This document shows positions 1 through 10,146 of a DNA stretch of 35,021 nt, in pieces. Where the stretch lies: assembly GCA_021794075.1 (NCBI GenBank), contig JAJYRM010000041.1, positions 1-35,021 of the forward strand. The letters are read 5' to 3'. The DNA is from Bacteroidota bacterium (GTDB lineage Bacteria > Bacteroidota > Ignavibacteria > Kryptoniales > JAKASW01). Position 1 is the stretch's first letter; each line of letters opens with the position of its first letter. The notes beneath the pieces were generated by a model. The model did no database searches, was not told the origin of the DNA, and saw nothing but the letters and a program-made list of their open reading frames with translations. A program made the translations under genes and the position numbers.

Positions 1-101
1 TCCTGAATCATGTCGACCTGGAATATGATTTCGGCCGAGTATATGATACCGCTTACTTTGGAGGCGAGACTTTCGAAAGTTTGAACCTGGTGGTGAGGTA
101 A
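1..101 (+). CDS. C-terminal tail of an unidentified protein (5' end outside window)
   Basis: A frame open from position 3 encodes 32 residues and ends at a TAA at 99-101. The tail alternates hydrophobic and polar residues and ends in LNLVVR, which could be a last beta strand. That is too little to name a family. A short GC hairpin lies 40 bases downstream and could terminate it. The gene would be convergent with the minus-strand SRPBCC gene. Being real depends on the sequence to the left of the window. Confidence 0.4.
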   Translation, partial: LNHVDLEYDFGRVYDTAYFGGETFESLNLVVR

Positions 102-498
102 TTCTTTGTGATACGTCTGATTTGCAGATGCAACAGGCCGCCCCGATGGGGCTTTCACCAATTTCAATTTCGTTTCTACAATCAGGACGTCCCTGACGGG
201 ACTGCATTTCAATCCAAGGTATCGAGTTCAGTGAACAACGACTTGATTGTCGCTTGCTCCGAAAGTACTGCTCTGAAGCAGCCTCCTTTAGGATCAGGCT
301 GTTTGTGGACCATTTCCTCTTCAAGTCAAAGCCTAGCTCGGTAGGAGCGGCCTGCGCTCGATTGCGACGATCTAAATCCATTTGGGTCGGCGAGAGATTT
401 CCCGGATGGCGAGGTTGGCCCGACAACAAGCCCACGGGGCGTGAATCACGAGCACAATTAGTCCCCGCATGAACAATGTGAAAGATATTGGAGCAGTC
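102..498. other. Intergenic stretch without a recognisable gene
   Basis: About 400 bases between two convergent genes. Apart from the hairpin at 140-155 I see no gene or repeat. Two overlapping short + strand reading frames here have atypical composition, no ribosome binding site and no family resemblance, so I treat them as chance. Confidence 0.5.
140..155 (+). terminator. Possible weak intrinsic terminator
   Basis: GCCCC (140-144), a GAT loop and GGGGC (148-152) form a 5-bp stem followed by only three T residues. It sits just behind the partial gene ending at 101, which suits a terminator. The short T tract makes it weak. Confidence 0.3.
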
Positions 499-963
499 CT
501 ATCTTCTTCCGAAGATCTTCTCCAGGGCCACTGTCCTGAAACTGAATATATCTTCCAGCTTCCTCCTTATTATGATTCGGTTGGCGATTTTTCCAAGGAA
601 ACCAAAAGGGGGCAAGTAACTCACGATGTCAGTCATTAACACACCGCCGTGAGCAGTCTCAATGTGATGCTCGTGGTGCCACATCTTGTAAGGGCCCACT
701 CGCTGCTCATCGACGAAGTATTCCATTTCTTTGACGTGCGTAATCTCGGTTACCCAGGTCGTCTTGATACCCAGAAGGGGACTCACCTTATATTCGATGA
801 TCAACCCCGGATACATCTTCTCCGGAGGTGTCCCATTCGTGATGTCAAATCCCATGTAGTCAGGGGTTATCTTCTTTAAATTTCCGGGAGAAGAGATGAA
901 ATCCCAGACTTGCTCGATACTTGCCGTGATTTCCTGTCTCTTTACAAGCTGGTAAATGGACAT
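499..963 (-). CDS. SRPBCC (START-like) ligand-binding protein
   Basis: A 154-residue cytosolic protein of the SRPBCC/polyketide-cyclase superfamily, close to the YesR-like COG4276 type. These proteins bind hydrophobic ligands in a helix-grip fold. The N-terminus has the usual first strand and helix with the pattern IEQVWDFISSPGNLKKITP (about residues 16-34). It continues with GLIIEYKVSPLLGIKTTWVTEI and the aromatic/histidine stretch MWHHEHHIE before the long C-terminal helix. No signal peptide is seen. The length is typical for a single SRPBCC domain. It stands alone downstream of a tRNA gene, so context gives no ligand. The family is fairly sure and the function is unknown. Confidence 0.75.
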   Translation of the reverse strand: MSIYQLVKRQEITASIEQVWDFISSPGNLKKITPDYMGFDITNGTPPEKMYPGLIIEYKVSPLLGIKTTWVTEITHVKEMEYFVDEQRVGPYKMWHHEHHIETAHGGVLMTDIVSYLPPFGFLGKIANRIIIRRKLEDIFSFRTVALEKIFGRR

Positions 964-1170
964 ACGATTTAACTTTCAAATCTTGTTTGCACAACGAGCC
1001 TCATCAGTTTCTCATTTTGGCCATTGGGGTCGGTTCAGTGAATCGCGCTTCATCGCCCCGGGGGAAAAATACAGTGGAGTTAGCCGCGCCTAACCTGTCC
1101 CGTTGGTGTTATCAACTATCGAGGTCAGGAATACGTTCCAAGGCACATCTGGAGGTGAAGCGGGGAGGTT

Positions 1171-1245
1171 TGGAGCTGAAGGTGGGATTTGAACCCACGA
1201 CCTGCGGTTTACGAAACCGCTGCTCTACCGCTGAGCTACTTCAGC
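1171..1245 (-). tRNA. tRNA-Thr (anticodon CGT), CCA encoded
   Basis: On the minus strand a full cloverleaf folds: acceptor GCTGAAG (1245-1239) pairs with CTTCAGC (1181-1175), and the D stem is GCTC/GAGC. The anticodon stem GCGGT/ACCGC encloses the loop TTCGTAA. The T arm GTGGG-TTCAAAT-CCCAC is canonical. The anticodon CGT (plus-strand 1211-1213) reads the threonine codon ACG. The discriminator is U at 1174. The 3' CCA is encoded at 1173-1171. The body is 72 nt without CCA. Confidence 0.95.
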
Positions 1246-1377
1246 AACAATCACGATTAGCGGGTAAAATATAAGTGTCCGGAGCCGAAGTTTCAATTTC
1301 CGGAGATATCTATTTCTCGCTTCGCGAGTGTGCGTCTAGAACGTTGAATACAAGGGGACGGTCTGGTAAATTGCAGC

Positions 1378-2673
1378 ATGAATCAGAAAAAAGTACATAT
1401 AGTCACGCTCGGATGCCCGAAGAACCAGGTAGACAGCGAAGTGCTGGCCGCGCAGCTGAAAGCAAACGGCTATTCGCTCTCGGACACACCTGAGGGTGCC
1501 GATGTCGCGGTTGTAAACACTTGCGGCTTCATCGATGCCGCAAAACAGGAATCGATAGAAACCATACTCCAGATCGCAGAGCAGAAAAAATCAGGAACGA
1601 TTCGGAAGCTCGTCGTTACCGGCTGCCTCGTCGAGAGATACAGGAAAGAGCTTAAAGATGGATTAACGGAAGTGGACGCGTTCTTCGGTACATCCGAGCT
1701 AAAGGACGTTTTGCAGAATTTCGGCGCCGAATACAAATTCGACATGGTGGGCGACCGTGTGCTCACGACACCCCCTCACTACGCTTATCTTAAGATTTCC
1801 GAGGGCTGCGACAATCCCTGCTCCTTCTGTGCTATTCCACTCATGAGGGGCAAACACATGTCTAAGCCGATCGACGATATCATCCGGGAAACGGAACTCC
1901 TCGCTGATAAAGGAGTGAAGGAACTTATCGTCGTCGGGCAGGACACGACTTACTACGGCCTGGACATATATGGAAGCCGTGAGTTGCCGGCATTAATGCG
2001 AAGACTCGACGAGGTCCCTGGCATAGAGTGGGTTCGCCTGATGTACGCGTACCCTGCGAAATTCCCCGAGGAGCTGCTCGATGCTATACGCGAGAGCCGG
2101 AAGACTGTCAAGTACATAGATATTCCGATACAGCATATTTCAGACAATCTGCTGAAATCAATGCGCCGCGGGATTACAAGGCGCAAGCTGGAAGAACTCC
2201 TTCAGCGCATCAGGGAAAAGGTCCCCGGCATCGCGATCCGTACGACCCTAATCGTCGGCTATCCCGGCGAAGGAGAAAGAGAGTTCGAAGAGCTTCTGCA
2301 GTTCGTCGAAGAGTTCAAATTCGACAGGCTCGGCGCGTTCACTTATTCTATAGAAGACGGCACTACTGCCGCGATACTCGGCGATCCAGTGCCTCAGGAG
2401 GAGAAAGAGAGACGGCAGGCCGCGATCATGGAAGCACAGAGGCAAATCATAACTGAATTGAATGAGAAAAAGGTGGGCACGACGCAGACTGTAATTATCG
2501 ACTCGAAGGAGGGGGACAATTACATCGGGCGGACAAGCAACGATGCGCCTGAGATCGATACGGAAGTAATAATAACATCCGAAAAATCGCTGGAGATCGG
2601 GAGCTTCGTGGAAGTCAAGATCGATGATACGATGGAGCACGATCTCTACGGAACCGCGATCTTCAGAAGTTGA
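1378..2673 (+). CDS. rimO: Ribosomal protein S12 methylthiotransferase RimO
   Basis: RimO is a radical-SAM enzyme that methylthiolates the conserved aspartate of ribosomal protein S12. The 431-residue length is normal. The N-terminal UPF0004 domain starts with TLGCPKNQVDSE, the RimO version of the methylthiotransferase signature. Its cluster ligands are C13, C49 and C83. The radical-SAM triad CxxxCxxC is C144, C148 and C151 in SEGCDNPCSFCAIP. A TRAM domain follows from about residue 365. No strong ribosome binding site precedes the ATG, but the N-terminus begins exactly as in the family. Its stop TGA overlaps the TTG start of the next gene (TTGA), so the two are probably translated together, although S12 modification and glucan metabolism have no obvious link. 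Confidence 0.96.
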   Translation: MNQKKVHIVTLGCPKNQVDSEVLAAQLKANGYSLSDTPEGADVAVVNTCGFIDAAKQESIETILQIAEQKKSGTIRKLVVTGCLVERYRKELKDGLTEVDAFFGTSELKDVLQNFGAEYKFDMVGDRVLTTPPHYAYLKISEGCDNPCSFCAIPLMRGKHMSKPIDDIIRETELLADKGVKELIVVGQDTTYYGLDIYGSRELPALMRRLDEVPGIEWVRLMYAYPAKFPEELLDAIRESRKTVKYIDIPIQHISDNLLKSMRRGITRRKLEELLQRIREKVPGIAIRTTLIVGYPGEGEREFEELLQFVEEFKFDRLGAFTYSIEDGTTAAILGDPVPQEEKERRQAAIMEAQRQIITELNEKKVGTTQTVIIDSKEGDNYIGRTSNDAPEIDTEVIITSEKSLEIGSFVEVKIDDTMEHDLYGTAIFRS

Positions 2674-4775
2674 CCACCCCGCTTAAGATTCTCTTCGTCT
2701 GGCACCACCACCAGCCGCTTTACAAAACGAACGGAACGTTCCTGATGCCATGGGTCCGGATGCATGGGATCAAAGACTACTGGGACATGGTCAGGATGCT
2801 GGATGACTATCCCGGGATAAAGCAGACCTTCAATTTCGCCCCTTCTCTTCTTGAACAAATCGAGGACTACCTGAGCGGAAAGACGACTGATGAGGCCTAC
2901 CTTCTCTCAATCAAGGATCCTTCTGAATTTTCCGAGGAGGAAAAGATCAAGGCGCTTAGGACTTTCTTCTTCGCGAATCCCGAACGCATGATCAGGCGCT
3001 ACCCGCGTTACGCAGAACTCCTTTCGAAACGTGGCGCCGTGAGAAGCGAAGTCGACCTGTATTCGGCGAAGGGGCGCTTCACTATCGAAGATTTCCGCGA
3101 CCTTCAGGTATGGTGGAATCTGGTATGGGTCGGAGAATACTCGAGATACGACAAGCCCTTTAAATATTATCTCGACAAGCAAAGCGGGTTCACGGAGGAA
3201 GAGAAGAGAAAACTGCTCGCCGCACATCTTGACATCATGGCAAGGATCATACCTCACCACGTAAAGGCGATTAAGAGAAAGCAGATCGAAGTCTCAGTCT
3301 CCCCGTTCTACCATCCTATTCTTCCGCTTCTGTGCGATACCGATATAGCTACCGCGGCGAATCCATCGACGACACTGCCGAAATCCAGATTCAAGCATCC
3401 TGAAGATGCAGAAAACCAGATCCAATCGGCGCTCGGCTATGGGAAGAAGGTTTTTGGCCATCGTCCCGAAGGGATGTGGCCGAGCGAAGGGTCTGTAAGC
3501 GACGCGGCTATGAAACTCATCGCCCAGAGCGGGATCTCGTGGATAGCGACAGACGAGGCAATACTCCATAAGTCGCTCATGAAATCGGGAAAACCGATCT
3601 CGAAGAATTTCCTTGAAAAGTATTTCCCTTACAGCTACACCGGCGGTGCAAAACACGTTAAGATGTTCTTCAGGGACCACGCGCTGTCGGACAAGATAGG
3701 ATTTGTTTACTCGCACTGGTCCCCGGACGACGCCGCGCATGATTTCGTTTCAAATCTGCTCGGAATCAGAGAGGCAATAATCCATTCTTACGGAGAGTCA
3801 GGCCTGAGTTCGGCGGTGGTCCCGGTCATACTCGACGGTGAGAACGCGTGGGAATTCTATCAAAGCGACGGCAAAGATTTTCTGAGGACGCTGTATTACG
3901 TGCTTGAAAACGAAGCGAAGCTTAAGACGGTTCTCCCATCAGAAATCAGTGTGAAAAAGGATAATCATCTTCGCCATGTCGAGCCTGGTTCATGGATCAA
4001 TGGCAATTTCGATATTTGGATCGGGCATGAGGAGGACAACAAAGCATGGGATCTGCTGTACGACGCCAGGCTGGCCTATGAGAAACATTTGGACAAGCTG
4101 TCCGCAAAGGCTCGCGCGAAGGCATTTAAGGAGATTTCAATTTGCGAAGGCTCTGACTGGTGCTGGTGGTACGGCGACGAACACAAGTCGGCGCAGGCCG
4201 CCGAGTTCGACGCTCTGTTCCGCCATCATGTGGAACAGGTTTATGAAATTATCGGAATCAAACCACCGGCCATCCTCGAAACACCAATCAAGCGGAAAGT
4301 GGAACACCTCAGCTACAGACAGCCCGTCGGCATCATAACTCCAGGCATGGGTAAGGCTGCCGTAGCCGAAGAGTGGAAGAACGCCGGCTATGTTGAACAG
4401 GAGCAGCAGACTGGTGCTATGCAGCAATCAGGTATGCAGATCAAGCGCCTCTGGTTCGGCAACGACAAATCCTCCATTTATCTCATGATTCAGACAACAA
4501 GGCCGCTCTCTTCGGAAAAAGTAATAGTTGAATTTTTCTCACCTATACGATTGACGCTGGAGGTTGGGAGCGACATTGCCCTCAGGGCAGAGCGGACAAA
4601 AGATGAGGATAGTATATCGGTGCACTACGCCCGCGGAGGAGAGATAAGGATCAAGCTTACTATCGGAAAGACTAAGTCAGAGGACGCGACACTTGCCGTG
4701 AGTATGTTCGACAGTGAAAACCATGTCGACTCTCTCCCTCGCCAGGGGGTAGCGAAGTTTGCTGTTATTCAGTAA
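2670..4775 (+). CDS. GH57 alpha-glucan hydrolase/transferase (alpha-amylase or amylopullulanase type)
   Basis: A 701-residue cytosolic glycoside hydrolase family 57 enzyme acting on alpha-glucans such as glycogen or maltodextrin. The N-terminal family signature HHHQP is at 12-16. The third conserved region reads GMWPSEGSVS, with E273 as the expected nucleophile, and is followed by WIATDE (291-296). The fourth, VILDGENAW, puts D389 as the expected acid/base. A GH57 helical region ends near 530 with WCWWYGDEH (497-505). Residues about 550-701 form a beta-rich extra domain, probably carbohydrate-binding. No signal peptide is present. The TTG start (2670) overlaps the rimO stop by four bases and places the conserved strand KILFVWHHHQP at the N-terminus. 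The stop overlaps the convergent gene's 3' end by seven bases. Exact specificity cannot be read. Confidence 0.88.
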   Translation: MTTPLKILFVWHHHQPLYKTNGTFLMPWVRMHGIKDYWDMVRMLDDYPGIKQTFNFAPSLLEQIEDYLSGKTTDEAYLLSIKDPSEFSEEEKIKALRTFFFANPERMIRRYPRYAELLSKRGAVRSEVDLYSAKGRFTIEDFRDLQVWWNLVWVGEYSRYDKPFKYYLDKQSGFTEEEKRKLLAAHLDIMARIIPHHVKAIKRKQIEVSVSPFYHPILPLLCDTDIATAANPSTTLPKSRFKHPEDAENQIQSALGYGKKVFGHRPEGMWPSEGSVSDAAMKLIAQSGISWIATDEAILHKSLMKSGKPISKNFLEKYFPYSYTGGAKHVKMFFRDHALSDKIGFVYSHWSPDDAAHDFVSNLLGIREAIIHSYGESGLSSAVVPVILDGENAWEFYQSDGKDFLRTLYYVLENEAKLKTVLPSEISVKKDNHLRHVEPGSWINGNFDIWIGHEEDNKAWDLLYDARLAYEKHLDKLSAKARAKAFKEISICEGSDWCWWYGDEHKSAQAAEFDALFRHHVEQVYEIIGIKPPAILETPIKRKVEHLSYRQPVGIITPGMGKAAVAEEWKNAGYVEQEQQTGAMQQSGMQIKRLWFGNDKSSIYLMIQTTRPLSSEKVIVEFFSPIRLTLEVGSDIALRAERTKDEDSISVHYARGGEIRIKLTIGKTKSEDATLAVSMFDSENHVDSLPRQGVAKFAVIQ

Positions 4776-5599
4776 CTCCTGATGTTCACTCCGCCCATGG
4801 CGGATTCAATGTGAATCCTCAGCTGGGGTCCCTTCTTGTCGGTCGAACGGTACACTCCCCCTCCCTGCGAATAGAAGCCTGCCACATTCACTGAAGTCAG
4901 GAAACTTTCAGGAGTCGTAATAGTCGTGTTGATATCCGAAGGTATCGCGATATCTACTGAACCCAATCCCGTCTTTACCCTCACGTCGCAGTCGGTGACA
5001 ATCTTACCGCCGAAATCTATTTTTATAGAGCCTAGTCCGCCATTGAACTCTATAGATTTAGCGTGCGCGTTGGAGAGGTTCTCGACCGTGACGCTCGAGA
5101 TTCCTGTCTTCACGCTGAGATTGTCACACTTAATCTTGTTAGGCTTAGAAAAGTTGAGATCGAAACTGCAGACGCCGGTTGAGAAGCTCGCGTCGGATAT
5201 TTCCATCCCGCCGAGATCGACCATCGCGTCACAAACACCGAATGCCATGCGGAGCGATACCGGCACCTCCGTCGAAAGGCCAAGATCCACCGAGTCTTTC
5301 TGCTTGTCAAATTCGAGTAATGGGAAACTTGTCTGCCCCTTGTCATTTGAAAGGCGGAACACGCCGTCGGTACCGGCAACCTCATACATAAGCTTTGGAA
5401 CTTTCTGGTCGCTCTGGTACGCGTAGTTAAGTTCAAAAGCCTTATCTGGATTCCGAACGCCTCCCAAGCGAAGATTCACCGCGCCGAGCTTTATGTCAGC
5501 CCTGATATTCGTGGCTCCTCCGAGGTCCTCGCTCGTCTTGATGTGTCTTTGCGCGAACGCGGACGAATAAAGGAGTAATATCGCTAGAAATGTCCTCAT
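4769..5599 (-). CDS. Secreted LiaF/toast-rack-like beta protein (DUF4097/DUF2154-type)
   Basis: A signal peptide (MRTFLAILLLYSSAFA, cut before Q) leads into a beta-helical protein with repeated G-x-G-S/V-x-hydrophobic turns (GGLGSIKIDF, KTGLGSVDIAIP, SAMGGVNIRSY). These are characteristic of toast-rack/LiaF C-terminal domains, which in Firmicutes sit in envelope-stress systems. The role here is unknown. I chose the ATG at 5599 because it starts a compact signal peptide and has AAGGA just upstream. A TTG at 5638 would add 13 residues and overlap the sigma-factor stop as TTGA, which is also credible. It directly follows an ECF sigma gene where an anti-sigma factor would normally be found. Its 3' end overlaps the convergent GH57 gene by seven bases. 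Confidence 0.72.
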   Translation of the reverse strand: MRTFLAILLLYSSAFAQRHIKTSEDLGGATNIRADIKLGAVNLRLGGVRNPDKAFELNYAYQSDQKVPKLMYEVAGTDGVFRLSNDKGQTSFPLLEFDKQKDSVDLGLSTEVPVSLRMAFGVCDAMVDLGGMEISDASFSTGVCSFDLNFSKPNKIKCDNLSVKTGISSVTVENLSNAHAKSIEFNGGLGSIKIDFGGKIVTDCDVRVKTGLGSVDIAIPSDINTTITTPESFLTSVNVAGFYSQGGGVYRSTDKKGPQLRIHIESAMGGVNIRSY

Positions 5600-5634
5600 G
5601 CTTCCTTGGACTACGGCATATCTGAGATTTAGTT

Positions 5635-6234
5635 TCAATAATGCCTGATTTTATCCTTGAGGTACTTGTACATCATTTCACGCGCCCTGAAAAGCTGCAC
5701 CTTGATCGTGTTGACCGGCAAGCCAGTCTCTTTCGCGATCTCTTCATAACTAAGCTCATCCTGATGCCTTAAGATGATCACCTCACGATATTTCTTCGGC
5801 AAAGACTCGATTGCCGCCCGTATTAAACGCGCTTTCTGTTCCCTGAGCAGGTGAAGATCGGGTTCGTAAGTGGAATCCGGAATTTCATGCTCCATTTCCC
5901 CCTCTTCAGTCCGGATTTGCTCATCAATCGAGTAGACACGAAGGCGCTTCTTTCGGATATAATCTATGCAATGGTTGTTGGCAATCTTAAAGAGCCATGA
6001 GGCAAACTGATGCTGGTAGTCGAAATCGGCGAGATGCTGGAAGGCCTTAATGAAAACCTCTTGCGTGAGATCGTCGATCTGGCTGCGATCCCTTATCAGT
6101 TTATAAACGATTTGGGCGACAGGATTTCTATACCTTCTGGCGAGCGCCTTGAAGGCTTTCTCATCGCCCGCAATCGCTCGCCTGACAAGTATCGCGTCCT
6201 CTTCGGCTCTTCTGTGGCGTTCCTCTTCCTTCAT
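5635..6234 (-). CDS. ECF-type RNA polymerase sigma factor (RpoE/SigW family)
   Basis: A 199-residue sigma-70 family protein of the extracytoplasmic-function group. Region 2 spans roughly residues 25-95 and includes RDRSQIDDLTQEVFIKAF and FASWLFKIANNHCIDYIRKK. Region 4 spans about 135-185, with SLPKKYREVIILRH and LSYEEIAKETGLPVNTIKVQ as the helix-turn-helix that reads the -35 element. Regions 1.1 and 3 are absent, as in ECF factors. AGGA lies five bases before the ATG. It is 14 bases after the inositol-phosphate synthase gene and overlaps the start region of the secreted protein behind it. No membrane anti-sigma factor (zf-HC2/RsiW) is encoded nearby, so its control is not evident. Confidence 0.92.
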   Translation of the reverse strand: MKEEERHRRAEEDAILVRRAIAGDEKAFKALARRYRNPVAQIVYKLIRDRSQIDDLTQEVFIKAFQHLADFDYQHQFASWLFKIANNHCIDYIRKKRLRVYSIDEQIRTEEGEMEHEIPDSTYEPDLHLLREQKARLIRAAIESLPKKYREVIILRHQDELSYEEIAKETGLPVNTIKVQLFRAREMMYKYLKDKIRHY

Positions 6235-6248
6235 CCGTTCCTATTTGT

Positions 6249-7634
<1,386 letters not shown>

Positions 7635-8273
7635 AAAATAACCTCTGAATTGCCGTTAGATTAGTGAGTATGGCCAGCAATATAATAGACACAGCGAGTG
7701 CCAAAGGCGGACCGGAGTCCCCTCTTTCAAGCGCCTCCCCGAACACCCCCTGAAGCAGCCGGTCGAGAGAAGGATCCAGCGCGTTGAGCACCAGCCCCAG
7801 CCCGAGGATGATGACGCGTTCCTGGCGTCTGGCAAGACCGACATTTGCCTTGAACCCGAGCGTTTCAGCCCGGGCGCGAATGTAGCTGACCATAATTGAA
7901 CCACCGATAGCAAATACCGCCGCCACCGATGTCCAGTAAAAATGATTCCCGATAAGATAAAACCCAAGTCCAAAAAACACCGTGACCTCAGAATACCTGT
8001 CCATTGTCGAGTCATATACGGCGCCAAACCTTGTGACGCGTCCTGTCTTTCTCGCCACGGCGCCGTCTATCACATCGAACAGCCCGCTTACAAATACGAA
8101 CACTCCGCCTAGCACAAGCCGCCCGGACGCGATCTCCCAAGCACAGACTATGCTGAGAAGGAATCCGAGTGTCGTGAACCAGTTTGGATTAGCATTCCTT
8201 TTCCCGAGCCAGCGGGCCAAAGGTTCGAGCAAACCTTTGAACCACTTCTCTGCCGATGGCGGAATGAGGCTTC

Positions 8274-8981
8274 TCACTCCTCCGCCCCCTCCACGATCAC
8301 GACGAACTCTCCGCGTCGTTCTCCTTGTCCCATCATTTCCAAAACTTCCTGAAAGGTGCCTCTGTAAAAACTCTCATGAATCTTCGATATCTCTCTCGCG
8401 ACGACGCATTTCCGCTCGCCGAAATGCTCTGCCAATTCGCGAAGTGTTTTCTCTATTCGATGCGGTGACTCGTAAAAGATGATGGTTCTCTTTTCGGATG
8501 AAAGCTGATGGAGTTTTTTTTGCCTCCCCTTCTTCAGCGGTAGGAACCCTTCGAATATGAATCTATCCATCCTCAGTCCGCTGGCGGAGAGAGCGGCGAC
8601 GAACGCGGTCGGCCCCGGAACTGGGACAACATCGACGCCCTCCGCGACGGCGTCGCGCACCAAAGTATAACCCGGATCCGAAATGCCCGGCGTGCCCGCG
8701 TCGGTGATCAACGCGGCGCTCTCGCCTCGGAGAAAACGACGAACCAATTCCTTCGATCTGTCAGCCGCACTATGGCTGTGAAAGCTTACCATCGGTTTCG
8801 ATATCGAATAGTACTTTAGGAGCACGGAACTCGTCCTAGTATCTTCAGCGGCAACAAAGTCCACCGTCTTGAGAATCTCAACCGCACGGAAGGTCATATC
8901 GGAGAGGTTGCCCACCGGTGTGGCAACGACATACAGCCGGCCGATCCGATTCAGATCCCCGCGAGGGGCTTCTTCGGACAC
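8274..8981 (-). CDS. rsmI: 16S rRNA (cytidine1402-2'-O)-methyltransferase RsmI
   Basis: RsmI 2'-O-methylates C1402 in the decoding centre of 16S rRNA using S-adenosylmethionine. The protein belongs to the tetrapyrrole-methylase fold. Landmarks are GRLYVVATPVGNLSDMT near the N-terminus, AAEDTRTSSVLL, LITDAGTPGISDPGY, VVPVPGPTAFVAALSASGL, the substrate-side FIFEGFLP, and EREI-type C-terminal strands (CVVAREISKIHE). The 235-residue length is slightly below E. coli RsmI (286), mostly at the C-terminus. The GTG start shares one base with the nadE stop (TAGTG), and the stop overlaps the next gene. It therefore lies in the middle of a translationally coupled run. Confidence 0.94.
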   Translation of the reverse strand: MSEEAPRGDLNRIGRLYVVATPVGNLSDMTFRAVEILKTVDFVAAEDTRTSSVLLKYYSISKPMVSFHSHSAADRSKELVRRFLRGESAALITDAGTPGISDPGYTLVRDAVAEGVDVVPVPGPTAFVAALSASGLRMDRFIFEGFLPLKKGRQKKLHQLSSEKRTIIFYESPHRIEKTLRELAEHFGERKCVVAREISKIHESFYRGTFQEVLEMMGQGERRGEFVVIVEGAEE

Positions 8982-9814
8982 TATGCCCCCCAGTCTCTCA
9001 GGTATCTAAAATCGACGTTTATTGTCCTATGCCCCACTTTCGCAATAATCGGAGGCGTTCTCTTGAACTGGCTTCTTATGACCTTCCCGTGCATATCGTT
9101 CACCATCTTCGCGCCGAATCCCGAAGATATGACCTCATCAATTTTCATTTTTTGATCCACGAGTAGATACAGCACTTTGTCTATCTCTTCGTAAGTGTAT
9201 CCGAGTTCTTGTTCATCCGTTTGTCCGGCCCAGAGATCGGCGCTCGGTTTCTTTTTTACAATCTTCTCGGGTACTCCGACGAATTCCGCGAGCTGCCAGA
9301 CCTGCGTCTTGTATAGATCACCTATGGGATTGATGGCGTGAGCCATGTCGCCAAATATAGTGCCATACCCGAGGAGCATTTCCGTCTTATTGCTCGTCCC
9401 GAGAACCAATGCTCTTTCGCGCGCGGATGTATCATAAAGGATGATCATGCGTGTCCGCGAAAAAACATTTCCTTTACGGACATTGTCCATGTTCGGTTCG
9501 CGGGCGATGATAGCATCGGTGGCTGGGGTAATGTCAAAAATTTCAGTCCTGACTCCAAACTTTTCAGCAAAAAGCTTGGCATCGCTGAGACTATCCTTGG
9601 ACGAAGTCTTATGCGGCAGGATCACACAGATCACGTTTTCTTTTCCGAGCGCTTCAACGGCGAGCGCCGCGGACAATGCCGAATCGACTCCACCGGACAA
9701 TCCCACCACCACCCTGGACATTCCTACTTTGTGAGTCTCCTCCTGAATGAATCGCACGAGGAGTTCCTTCACCAACTTGGGATTAATTTTGAGGTCTTTT
9801 GTTTGGGTTTCCAT
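8981..9814 (-). CDS. nadE: NH3-dependent NAD+ synthetase
   Basis: This enzyme makes NAD+ from nicotinic acid adenine dinucleotide, ATP and ammonia. It is the 277-residue ammonia-dependent form without the N-terminal glutaminase (CN-hydrolase) domain, so ammonia must come from elsewhere. The ATP pyrophosphatase P-loop SGGVDS is at residues 40-45. Further landmarks are VLGTSNKTEMLLGYGTIFGD and INPIGDLYKTQVWQLA, both shared by the family, and the C-terminal KRTPP and DFRYLRDWG. It is the first gene of the minus-strand run nadE, rsmI, CDP-alcohol transferase, inositol-phosphate synthase. No strong ribosome binding site is visible before the ATG. Confidence 0.95.
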   Translation of the reverse strand: METQTKDLKINPKLVKELLVRFIQEETHKVGMSRVVVGLSGGVDSALSAALAVEALGKENVICVILPHKTSSKDSLSDAKLFAEKFGVRTEIFDITPATDAIIAREPNMDNVRKGNVFSRTRMIILYDTSARERALVLGTSNKTEMLLGYGTIFGDMAHAINPIGDLYKTQVWQLAEFVGVPEKIVKKKPSADLWAGQTDEQELGYTYEEIDKVLYLLVDQKMKIDEVISSGFGAKMVNDMHGKVIRSQFKRTPPIIAKVGHRTINVDFRYLRDWGA

Positions 9815-10146
9815 CGGGACTAATTACCTACCGCACAATTAGGGTCGTAAAAGAAAAAATGCGAACGTGGAACCGTCTTATGAATATCACGACAGGCACA
9901 CGACGTACCGGTATGCAATCTTAGAACTGCCATCTGATTGCAAATTAAGAAACCGGACTACGTTAATCAATGAAAGGTTACAGCGAGACCCAACGGAAGA
10001 GGGCATGAGGCAAACAAGAGAAGAGAGCCACTTCTGAATACCGCCCTTAGCAGAGACATAGGTGTGAAAAAGGCGAGGCTCGGCAGATTTTGCCGAGCCT
10101 TGTTACCATCTGGTATTCCGGTACAGGAGGAGGAAGAACTAAAATC
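9815..10146. other. Intergenic region upstream of nadE, with a terminator from the DUF4402 gene
   Basis: About 330 bases between the nadE start and the stop of the next minus-strand gene. It holds the hairpin at 10076-10100 and presumably the nadE promoter, which I cannot place confidently. No gene is seen. Confidence 0.5.
10067..10100 (-). terminator. Intrinsic terminator behind the DUF4402-like gene
   Basis: A perfect 10-bp stem (10076-10085 with 10091-10100) and a 5-base loop are followed on the minus strand, after four spacer bases, by five T (10071-10067). It lies about 50 bases past the stop of the 10147-10650 gene, so it should end that transcript before nadE. Confidence 0.65.
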
